DNA from: CAIKZJ01 sp041675325
GTDB taxonomy: Bacteria; Bacteroidota; Ignavibacteria; Tepidaquicellales; Tepidaquicellaceae
Length of the DNA: 64,000 nucleotides
Reading direction: 5' to 3'
Assembly (NCBI GenBank): GCA_041675325.1
Contig: JBAYUG010000002.1
Span: forward strand, 40,653-104,652
Numbering within the stretch: the stretch's first letter is position 1; the number at the start of each line of letters is the position of its first letter. The notes beneath the pieces were generated by a model, which was not told the origin of the DNA, made no database searches, and saw only the letters and a list, made by a program, of their open reading frames with translations. Shown piece by piece: positions 54,277 through 61,235 of the stretch. Position numbers and translations under genes: made by a program.

Positions 54277-55230
54277 TTATTCCATTTCATTCCAGCAGAG
54301 TGCGGCTGCACCGAGAATAGCGGCGGTGTTTTCCTGAAGACCTGAGGGCAGTACTTTTACAGTGCCTTTGAAATTGTTGAGCATGTTTGATTCCATGTGA
54401 CGGATAGTCGGCTCGAAGATGTAAGAGCCTGCGTTTGCGAGTCCGCCGAAAAGAAAGATTGCTTCGGGACTTGAGAATGCTGTTGCGTTTGCGAGTGCCA
54501 TGCCGAGTATTTCGCCCGTGTATTCGAATGCATTGAGTGCGAGTTTATCACCCGATACAGCCGCTTCATGAATCAGTTTAGAGGTTATTTCCTCTTCTTT
54601 GTAATTTCTTAAAGAAGAATCAATACCACCGTTTGAAAGCATTTCAACTACTGTTTTTACTATTCCCGTTGCAGAGGCGTATGTCTCGAGACAGCCGTGC
54701 CTGGTGCAACCGCAGAGCCTCCCGTTTTCTTTTACGATAGTATGTCCGAGTTCACCCGCGAAGCCAGTCGAACCGTATAGAAGATTACCTCCGCAAAAGA
54801 TTCCACTGCCGAGTCCTGTGCCGAGTGTAACAACTATAAAATCATTCATTTCTTTTGCGTTGCCAAACACCTTCTCGCCTATTGCTGCTGCGTTTGCGTC
54901 GTTTGTCAGGTATGCTTTCACGCCTGTCTTATCCGTCATCATCTTAGAAAATTCAATCTTACCCTTCCAGTTCAGGTTGGGTGCATTTTCGACAGTACCT
55001 TTGTAGTAATTGCCGTTCGGAGCACCGATACCGTAACCGATTATCTTTAGTTGATTGTGTTCTCTGTTTATTCTTTTAATTTCAGAAATAAGTGCATTGA
55101 GATAATCGTCGAACTTTTCATATTCATCTGTTTTTATTGAACTCTTTGCAAGAATTTTCCCTTCCTTATCAACGAATCCGAACGGAGAATTAGTACCGCC
55201 GACATCTATACCAACGACTGTATTTATCAT
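54277..55230 (-). CDS. ROK family sugar kinase (glucokinase-like)
   Basis: 317 residues. ATP-binding VVGIDVGGTNSPFGFVD at the N-terminus, sugar-binding GIGAPNGNYYKGTVENAPNLNWKG, catalytic NDANAAAIGE, FIVVTLGTGLGSGIFCGG and the ROK zinc motif GRLCGCTRHGCLETYASATG. It phosphorylates glucose or a related hexose in the cytosol. It overlaps the upstream FucP-type transporter gene by ATGA, so uptake and phosphorylation are translationally coupled. No ROK DNA-binding domain, so it is an enzyme and not a repressor. Confidence 0.93.
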   Translation of the reverse strand: MINTVVGIDVGGTNSPFGFVDKEGKILAKSSIKTDEYEKFDDYLNALISEIKRINREHNQLKIIGYGIGAPNGNYYKGTVENAPNLNWKGKIEFSKMMTDKTGVKAYLTNDANAAAIGEKVFGNAKEMNDFIVVTLGTGLGSGIFCGGNLLYGSTGFAGELGHTIVKENGRLCGCTRHGCLETYASATGIVKTVVEMLSNGGIDSSLRNYKEEEITSKLIHEAAVSGDKLALNAFEYTGEILGMALANATAFSSPEAIFLFGGLANAGSYIFEPTIRHMESNMLNNFKGTVKVLPSGLQENTAAILGAAALCWNEME

Positions 55231-56609
55231 ATTGCTTCTCCTTTGAATTTCTTTTTATAACCGTACAAACCGTAGAAAATAAGATACGTGTATGCAATCA
55301 GCGGAACGATAAGAGAGTTCTGAACACCGAGAATATCTGCAAGAAATCCCTGAAGCAGAGGCAGTATAGCACCACCGACGATACACATAACGAGCAGAGA
55401 CGAACCCTGCGAGGTATATTTATCAAGACCCTCGATGGCAAGAGTAAAAATATTCGACCACATGATTGAATTAAAGAGCCCGATTGCGAGTACAGACCAC
55501 AACGCAACCTTTCCCGAAGTCAGCAGTCCGATTGAAAGGAGTATAATTGTCGCAAAGCTAAAGATAGTCAGAGTTCTTGCGGGCAGTGACTTTCCGAGAA
55601 TAAAGACAAAATAATTTATTACAAGAAATATAATGTAATACCAGACGCTCGCGAAATCCGTTTTAGTGATAGCAAATATTATAATAAAGAGAACAATCCC
55701 GACAAGAAACATGAGCGGATATTTCTTTGAATTTTTCATTTCGCTGAGTGAAATAGACCCGAGGAATCTGCCAATCATCGCACCGCCCCAGTAGAAAGCC
55801 ACGTACTTACTGCCCGTCTCTTCACTGAATCCCGCAATACTATCGAGGTTCATGAAAGCGATAAGGTTACTGCCGATTGAAACCTCAGCACCCACGTAGA
55901 AGAAAATTGCAAACATACCCCAGAATAGGTTTGAATGTTTCAGTGCAACGGGTTTACGTTCAATCTTATCGTGTCCCGTAAAAGGTGGCAGGTGTGCAAA
56001 CTTTATAAAGAGTGCAAGCACGAGAAAGAGACCGCCGAAAATAATGTACGGAGTTTTAACAGAGTTCGCTCCCGGGTTTGCATCAGTAAGAAAATAATTA
56101 AATATAAGAAAACCGCCTATGACGGGTCCGATTGTAGTACCGAAAGAATTAAACCCCTGTGCTAGATTAAGTCTGCTCGATGCAGTCTCAGGTTTGCCGA
56201 GCATTGCCACGTAAGGATTTGCGGCAATCTGCAGAAGTGTAAGTCCGAACCCAATGCACGCAAGTGCTGCGAGAAAGAAACCGAAAAGATGATACTGAGC
56301 TGAAGGATAGAAAAGAAAACATCCAACTGTAGAAAGCAGGAGACCAATGATGATTCCGTTCTTGTAACCAATCTTTGCGATTGGGTCACCTATAGTAAGT
56401 GAGAGTAAAAAATACAGAAGCGACACAATGAAGTAAGCACCGAAGAATGCAAACTGAACGAGATTTGCTTCAAAGTGCGACAGCTCGAAAACGTTCCTTA
56501 GAAAAGGTATAAGTATATCGTTCACGCTTGTAATAAATCCCCACATAAAGAAAAGCATTGTCAGAGTTGCAAGCGACGATGTATAACTTTTTGGTTTCTG
56601 TTCTTCCAT
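55227..56609 (-). CDS. sugar MFS transporter of the FucP/GluP type
   Basis: 460 residues from ATG 56609 (start MEEQKPKSYT, 7 bp after the mntP stop; the TTG at 56636 would overlap mntP and add nine residues). Twelve helices; FFMWGFITSVNDILIPFLRNVFELSHFEANLVQFAFFGAYFI is the FucP/GluP hallmark, including the N-D pair for proton coupling, and ANPYVAMLGKPETASSRLNLAQGFNSFGTTIGP is the second family signature. It imports glucose, galactose or fucose with H+. Next to the ROK kinase gene, glucose or galactose is likely. Confidence 0.92.
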   Translation of the reverse strand: MEEQKPKSYTSSLATLTMLFFMWGFITSVNDILIPFLRNVFELSHFEANLVQFAFFGAYFIVSLLYFLLSLTIGDPIAKIGYKNGIIIGLLLSTVGCFLFYPSAQYHLFGFFLAALACIGFGLTLLQIAANPYVAMLGKPETASSRLNLAQGFNSFGTTIGPVIGGFLIFNYFLTDANPGANSVKTPYIIFGGLFLVLALFIKFAHLPPFTGHDKIERKPVALKHSNLFWGMFAIFFYVGAEVSIGSNLIAFMNLDSIAGFSEETGSKYVAFYWGGAMIGRFLGSISLSEMKNSKKYPLMFLVGIVLFIIIFAITKTDFASVWYYIIFLVINYFVFILGKSLPARTLTIFSFATIILLSIGLLTSGKVALWSVLAIGLFNSIMWSNIFTLAIEGLDKYTSQGSSLLVMCIVGGAILPLLQGFLADILGVQNSLIVPLIAYTYLIFYGLYGYKKKFKGEAI

Positions 56610-56616
56610 AATATTA

Positions 56617-57174
56617 TTAACCGTATAGATGTTCAATAAGAATTTTAGTGCCGATAACCATCAATATTATTCCTCCCACAACCTCCATAATCTTGCCGAG
56701 CCTCATCCCGAGCCTGCTTCCAACCCAGACACCTCCCGCGCATAGTGCTGCAGTGATAATTCCAATCGTAGCACTTGCATACCATATATTCACGCTTAAA
56801 AGTGCAAATGTAAATCCAACGGCAAGAGCATCAATGCTCGTTGCCAGGCTTAATATGACGAGGTTTCTTCCTTTAGAAGGATTTTCTTTCCTTGAATCTT
56901 CTTTCTGAATGCTCTCATGTATCATCTTAATCCCTATATAAGCCAGCAGTACAAAAGCGACCCAATGGTCGATTGACTCAACATAATGCCTGACCGAAGT
57001 CCCGAGAAACCAGCCGATTACAGGCATGAAGAACTGAAATAGACCGAAATGAAAAGAGAGCCGTAAAGCGGAGCGTCTATCGTTCATTACGGAAAGCGTA
57101 CCCGCACCAACAGAAACTGCGAATGCATCCATTGCAAGACCGATTGCAATAAGGACTATTTCAACGAACGACAT
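56617..57174 (-). CDS. mntP: manganese efflux pump MntP
   Basis: 185 residues with six membrane helices. The duplicated DUF204 motif is clear: IGLAMDAFAVSVGAG in helix 1 and ATSIDALAVGFTFALL in helix 4, each with the essential aspartate. It exports Mn2+. Its start follows directly on the DUF1905 stop, and the transporter gene starts 7 bp after its stop. mntP is often preceded by a yybP-ykoY Mn riboswitch; none fits here since there is no leader, so control must come from the operon promoter. Confidence 0.93.
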   Translation of the reverse strand: MSFVEIVLIAIGLAMDAFAVSVGAGTLSVMNDRRSALRLSFHFGLFQFFMPVIGWFLGTSVRHYVESIDHWVAFVLLAYIGIKMIHESIQKEDSRKENPSKGRNLVILSLATSIDALAVGFTFALLSVNIWYASATIGIITAALCAGGVWVGSRLGMRLGKIMEVVGGIILMVIGTKILIEHLYG

Positions 57175-57657
57175 TTACTTTTTCTTCTTAGCTTTATTTG
57201 CAATATGTTCTTCAATCATCGAAAGAACTTTTTCTACTCTTCGTAAACGCGTTTCAGGCTTCTTTGCATCTAAAATATAATTCACGTATTCTTTTCGATG
57301 AGTGTATGCCATATTATCAAAAGTATCCTTAAGTTTTTTCTTCCTGCTGATAGCCTTTGCCAGGTCAGCGGGCACTTCAACGATTCTTTCTTCGGTATCC
57401 TTTTCAAGAACGATGCTCACGACATCGCCGAAAGTTTTATTAATGGAGGTGCGTATTTCTTTTATAATCAGCAGAGGGTACCCCTCCTTTATCCCCATCC
57501 GCATTAGCGATCCGCGGTAAAGGATACCGTCAATAGAAGCTTTAATTTTAACGCGTGCAGCACCAAACTCCTTTTTCACATCAAACGGGAAAATAACGTA
57601 TCCCGCATCCATATTGCCATGCTGAATAATCTTACTTTTAAACCTGTACTTTTTCAT
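57175..57657 (-). CDS. DUF1905 / YdeI-like protein
   Basis: 160 residues from ATG 57657 (an upstream non-ATG start would add nine residues). An N-terminal DUF1905 beta barrel (about 1-90; KYRFKSKIIQHGNMDAGYVIFPFDVKKEFG, VSIVLEKDTEERIVEVPADL) is fused to a C-terminal YdeI/OmdA helical part (LKDTFDNMAYTHRKEYVNYILDAKKPETRLRRVEKVLSMIEEHI). Function is unknown; YdeI relatives are linked to peptide/acid resistance. It is coupled with mntP by zero spacing. Confidence 0.85.
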   Translation of the reverse strand: MKKYRFKSKIIQHGNMDAGYVIFPFDVKKEFGAARVKIKASIDGILYRGSLMRMGIKEGYPLLIIKEIRTSINKTFGDVVSIVLEKDTEERIVEVPADLAKAISRKKKLKDTFDNMAYTHRKEYVNYILDAKKPETRLRRVEKVLSMIEEHIANKAKKKK

Positions 57658-57723
57658 GATGCCAATAAATATTTTATAAAGCAAAAAAGCTCACGAAAAT
57701 GTTCATGTGCTTTTAAAATGCTG

Positions 57724-58761
57724 TTAGAATTTAACCGATTTATTCGGGAACATCTTCGAGAATTCCCTCTTCTTCCTGTTCTTCCAGTTACCCTTGTGGT
57801 AAGCATAACCTGCAATAAGAGGCATTGCAATAGTCGCCTCGGAATATACCATTTGCTCGTAAGTAGTATCAACCTTCCCCCATGAGCTTGCTTCTTTAAG
57901 AGTAGAGCCCGAAAGAGCACCGTCGCGCTCATCGGCAACCGTAATCTGAATTGCATATTTGTGCATCGGAACTTCTTTTTCAAGAACATCCGCAGCAACA
58001 ACAACGTCCTGTGTAAAGTTCTTCGGAACACCACCGCCTACCATGAAAAGCCCTGTTTCAAAAGCCTCTAGTTTAATCTTAGTCAGCTCAAGAAAATCCT
58101 TTGCTGAATCGAGCGAAACATGAGAATCGGGATTGTGCCACTGATGATGAACAAAACCGAAACCGGCTGAACAGTCAGAAAATGCAGGCACGAAAATCGG
58201 AACGTTATTTTCATAAGCAGCGAGGACGACTGAATCCTTGTTCTTTCCGTGCTTGGCAAGATACTCGCCCATGTGCCATATAAACTCACGCGAAGAATAA
58301 GGTCTGTGCTCAAGAGCATCGCAGATTTTTCCAACGGTGAAATCGCACTCTCTGAGGTCTTCTTCGTCAATGTACGTATCGTAAATCCTGTCAATCATAA
58401 GGTCGCGAAGCTCGTTATCATCAACAAACTGCGTACCCATGTAATGCTTGAAGCCGAGCCCTTCGAAGAAATCCTGGTCAACTATAATAGCACCCGTCGA
58501 AACGATTGCGTCAACCATATTATTCCTCACCATGTCAACGACAACATTCTTCAGCCCTGCCGAAAAAAGCGAGCCAGCAAGACACAGAATCACAGAACAA
58601 TTTTTATCTTCGAGCATCATATCATAATAATGCGACGCACGGTAAAGATTACGTGCCTGAAATGCCATGTTTTTGTACGACTCAACAAGCGGTATAACGT
58701 TGTGCTTTTTGATATCGATATGTTCAATCTGTTCGCGTAAGAAATCTTTCTTTTCTGCCAT
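57724..58761 (-). CDS. deoxyhypusine synthase-like protein
   Basis: 345 residues of the deoxyhypusine synthase family, with NAD-binding CLAGSLFSAGLKNVVVDM and FSDCSAGFGFVHHQW and the active-site region STLKEASSWGKVD, retaining the catalytic lysine in SWGK. Eukaryal and archaeal enzymes modify eIF5A, which bacteria lack; bacterial homologues are suspected or shown to make polyamines such as homospermidine. Full length. The DUF1905-mntP-transporter-ROK genes follow on the same strand after a 66-bp gap, so it may head that transcript. Confidence 0.88.
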   Translation of the reverse strand: MAEKKDFLREQIEHIDIKKHNVIPLVESYKNMAFQARNLYRASHYYDMMLEDKNCSVILCLAGSLFSAGLKNVVVDMVRNNMVDAIVSTGAIIVDQDFFEGLGFKHYMGTQFVDDNELRDLMIDRIYDTYIDEEDLRECDFTVGKICDALEHRPYSSREFIWHMGEYLAKHGKNKDSVVLAAYENNVPIFVPAFSDCSAGFGFVHHQWHNPDSHVSLDSAKDFLELTKIKLEAFETGLFMVGGGVPKNFTQDVVVAADVLEKEVPMHKYAIQITVADERDGALSGSTLKEASSWGKVDTTYEQMVYSEATIAMPLIAGYAYHKGNWKNRKKREFSKMFPNKSVKF

Positions 58762-58829
58762 AATATTTATATAGTTTAATTAATAATTATCCGAATAACT
58801 TTGAATTTATCCATTTTTTAGCAAAGTTT

Positions 58830-58883
58830 AAACAGGAAAGGCAGGAAGAACAGGAATAACAGAAAGAACAGGAAAAGCAGGTA
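58830..58883 (+). repeat. 9-bp tandem array, consensus GAACAGGAA (6 units)
   Basis: Six 9-bp units with one to three changes each (AAACAGGAA, AGGCAGGAA, GAACAGGAA, TAACAGAAA, GAACAGGAA, AAGCAGGTA). Same family as 63658-63720 and, inverted, 5661-5740. Confidence 0.9.
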
Positions 58884-58962
58884 GAATCGCTCTTTCATTT
58901 CTTGTCATCTACGCTGTCGGTGACCGCTATCTTGTTGGGCAGGACGGGAATCTCCGTTCTTT

Positions 58963-59011
58963 CTTTTCTTGCCATTACATCATGATTATAGATGGAATCC
59001 AGAAATGGAAC
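58963..59011 (-). repeat. palindromic intergenic repeat C, copy 1
   Basis: Read on the minus strand it matches 60107-60156: GTTCCATTTCTGGATTCCAT, then C-T-A and CATGATG, then a C-AAGAAAAG end. Each copy can form an ATTCCATC/GATG(G/T)AAT hairpin. Its form recalls the GGATTCC...GGAATGACA palindromes scattered in many bacterial genomes. Confidence 0.7.
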
Positions 59012-59194
59012 AAATCTCTTAAACAAAATTGCTCTAAGGGAGACTCAAAATTCCAAGTTGAGTTTAGAACCTCGTCACTAAAAAATTTGGATGTTCATCG
59101 GTTAATAAACCGCTTAAATTAATTGTTCTTTCGTTGTGATGAATTATTCAGGCTGAGAAGAAACTGAGACGATGCATCCTTTAAACTGCTTTAA

Positions 59195-59288
59195 GGCTAC
59201 GTATTTGGCTGAAAATGGCTACTATATGGCTGTATATGGCTACAATAAGGCTATAAATGGCTACAATACGGCTGAAAATGGCTGAAAG
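59195..59288 (+). repeat. helically phased GGCT array (alternating 11 and 10 bp)
   Basis: Nine GGCT blocks start at intervals of 12, 10, 11, 10, 11, 10, 11 and 10 bp, making a 21-bp higher-order unit (GGCTACAATAN then GGCTGAAAAT). The mean spacing of about 10.6 bp matches the helical repeat of B-DNA. Confidence 0.9.
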
Positions 59289-59439
59289 ACAAGCTATCCA
59301 TTATATTTTTAATATGGTTAAGATAATCCTTCTATTTTCGCATGCATAGAAATAGTCACAGGCTTCAGTTGGCATCATTTCCTTTTTCCCGTAAACACAT
59401 TCAGCACACATTATTTCTAATTAAGAATTTTATTCATTA

Positions 59440-59805
59440 CTAATTCAAATTCAGAAAGTCGCCGTCAATAATAAGAAGCTTAGCACCTTCTGCTGAAACA
59501 GAACGGTGAGAGCTCATCCCGTCTGAGACCACATAAGTATTCCCTTTTGACAAAGCAAACCCCTTTTTATTTTCATTATCATTTTCCATTTCAGAAATAA
59601 GCGAACCTTCAAGGCAATGCACGATATGTCCCTTTTGGCACCAATGGTCAGCGGAATACCCTTTAGAATATTCAACTATGCGAATTCTTAAACCGGGAAA
59701 TTCTACAGTCTGCCAGAAGGACGTACCGGTTTCTCCTTTGTGTTCGGTTTTCGGAATAGAATCCCATTTAATGTTTTGAAACGGAATATTATTATGTTTG
59801 TTCAT
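59440..59805 (-). CDS. DHCW-motif cupin fold protein
   Basis: 121 residues. The name-giving motif appears as ADHWCQKGHIVHCLEGSLISEM (about residues 53-74), followed by the second cupin half KGNTYVVSDGMSSHRSVSAEGAKLLIIDG. Proteins of this group are single-domain cupins of unknown substrate. Length is typical. It is a lone gene between two repeat-rich gaps. The family identification is firm; function is not known. Confidence 0.88.
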   Translation of the reverse strand: MNKHNNIPFQNIKWDSIPKTEHKGETGTSFWQTVEFPGLRIRIVEYSKGYSADHWCQKGHIVHCLEGSLISEMENDNENKKGFALSKGNTYVVSDGMSSHRSVSAEGAKLLIIDGDFLNLN

Positions 59806-60161
59806 ATAGATTTATAATTTTTTATTATTAGTATCATAATTGAATCGTATATCAAAATCATTGACGAGTTCGCAGGCAATATCATAAGCCTTTTCAAAGT
59901 TATGCATGGCGAAGTTTTATTTTTGTAAAATAGTAAATTATTTCTGTTTATGTTATGAAATAATAGTTGATAGTTTTTAGTTGATAGTTTTTAGAAAAAA
60001 TAATTATACCACAAAAGCACCAAATCACGAAATGAGAAGATCTAATAGTTGCTAGTTTTTAGTTGATGGTTGATGGAAAATAAGAGCAAGATAGATTAAG
60101 AGAGTAGTTCCATTTCTGGATTCCATCTACAAACATGATGGAATGACAAGAAAAACATTCG
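59806..60161. other. AT-rich gap with dispersed ATAGTTTTTAGTTGATAG-type repeats
   Basis: Copies of the loose motif TAGTTGATAGTTTTTAG occur at about 59964-59996 and 60048-60076, a simple-sequence family whose reverse complement (GAACTAAAAACTATT) reappears in the variable centre of element A copy 2 at 60390-60406. Palindromic repeat C copy 2 closes the gap. No gene is supported. Confidence 0.6.
60107..60156 (+). repeat. palindromic intergenic repeat C, copy 2
   Basis: Inverted relative to 58963-59011, about 1.1 kb away on the other side of the DHCW cupin gene. ATTCCATC pairs with GATGGAAT around an 8-9 base loop. It ends next to element A copy 2. Confidence 0.7.
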
Positions 60162-60591
60162 GTTGCGAAGGCGGGTCAGCCATTAGATGTTAATACCCCC
60201 ATATTATGTATATGCAATTCTTTTTGGAACTTTTGCCGTCATTTCTTATGCAAAAATTTTACCCGTTTGATATTTTAGTGTTTTACGCATAAAGTGATCA
60301 TGTAAAAATTTTCTCCATTATTTCATGGCAAAATTTTGGTTTTTGTTTGCATATAATAGTAGAAGGTTGCATTATAAAATCTTTGAACTATGAACTAAAA
60401 ACTATTACATGCCTTCCTACTATTAATCACAACATTTTTGGAAACTATGACATATAAAATTTTCTTTTTATGGAAATATTTTCTTTAAACAATTGTTAAT
60501 GCTCTACTTAAAATATTTTTTAAATTTCCAGCATGAGAATAAATGTGTCATAGTGTTGGTTTTTGGTGTAATTATTAATGAAGGGTGTATC
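60162..60591 (+). repeat. dispersed repeat element A, copy 2
   Basis: 430 bp matching 5411-5925. Conserved left half 60162-60364 and right half 60407-60591; the variable centre is only 42 bp (60365-60406) and contains simple sequence related to nearby TAGTTTTTAG repeats. Small indels in both halves break the ORFs seen in copy 1, which argues that the element is not protein-coding. Confidence 0.8.
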
Positions 60592-60796
60592 AACAAAATA
60601 TTACTTACTTAGCTTTGGTGGTTTGGTGGTTAAATATATTTACTGTCAAATTTGTCAAAAACTCTCAATTCCAGATTAGGGTCTCCTTGCGCTCTAATTG
60701 GTCTCTAATTGGTCTTGTGAGTTTCGCCAATTTTCACTTCCGAATTTGTCAAAAAAGTTTGTGATTGGAATCAAAAAAGGGAGAAGTTGATGAGTT
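60592..60796. other. gap with short direct repeats
   Basis: Two TCTAATTGG units at about 60692-60712 and repeated fragments of AATTTGTCAAAAA (near 60648 and 60743). The 5' part resembles the sequence after element A copy 1 (both have a GGGTCT and TTGCGCTCTAA stretch at 6000-6035 and 60675-60695), so the shared block may extend beyond the element. Confidence 0.5.
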
Positions 60797-60931
60797 TTAT
60801 CTTCGGGAGAGTTTATAAACGGAAAATACTGCTATGACGAGTAAAAGAAGTATTGTTATGGTTTCTGAACTCCAGATTAAGGAAAAGAGAAACAACACTA
60901 CAGCCGATAAAATTATGTAAGTCGATTTCAT
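60797..60931 (-). CDS. possible two-helix membrane microprotein (44 residues)
   Basis: ATG at 60931 to TAA at 60797 on the minus strand encodes 44 residues: MKSTYIILSAVVLFLFSLIW, a short polar SSET, a second hydrophobic stretch ITILLLLVIAVFSVY and a basic end KLSRR. Two helices with a tight turn and a basic C-terminus make a well-formed helical hairpin, more convincing than chance translation. There is no ribosome binding site to judge by. No family recognised. Confidence 0.45.
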   Translation of the reverse strand: MKSTYIILSAVVLFLFSLIWSSETITILLLLVIAVFSVYKLSRR

Positions 60932-61181
60932 AGTACAGTGTCCGGTACATTATATTTAATAAAATATAAACGTGATTTTAATAATAAATAAGACTAATCT
61001 ATTATTATTCCTTCCCCGCCCCCTTAATTGAATTGAATTATAATGTAATTTAATAATTTCATATAATCAACAAAAAAATTAATCCACAACACACGGGAAA
61101 CCGTGTTTTAGAAATTGGTATCAATTCCCAGATTTTATCTGACTATAAGCGAAATGAAATCCGCTTTAGGCTGAAAGAAGA
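60932..61181. other. intergenic region
   Basis: AT-rich, with a compact hairpin at 61091-61106 (ACACGG-GAAA-CCGTGT, a GNRA-type loop) followed by TTTT on the plus strand. No gene is supported. Confidence 0.5.
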
Positions 61182-61211
61182 AATGCCCGTTACATAAATG
61201 TAACGGGCATT
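61182..61211 (-). terminator. strong terminator of the LamG/T9SS gene
   Basis: AATGCCCGTTACAT-AA-ATGTAACGGGCATT is a perfect 14-bp stem. On the minus strand a T-rich stretch (TTCTTCTTTC) follows, 25 bp after the gene stop. Confidence 0.85.
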
Positions 61212-61235
61212 AGTATATGTATTAAAAGCTTGCTT

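Larger units (their letters stand above)
58762..59439. other. non-coding, repeat-rich region
   Basis: This 678-bp stretch contains three repeat features listed separately (58830-58883, 58963-59011, 59195-59288) and no supported ORF. The sequence around 58896-58970 also resembles a degenerate member of the widespread intergenic palindrome that pairs GTCAT...GGGAATC. Confidence 0.7.

Noticed and set aside
56560..57180. yybP-ykoY manganese riboswitch for mntP
   Set aside because: mntP starts directly at the stop of the preceding gene, leaving no leader for the aptamer.
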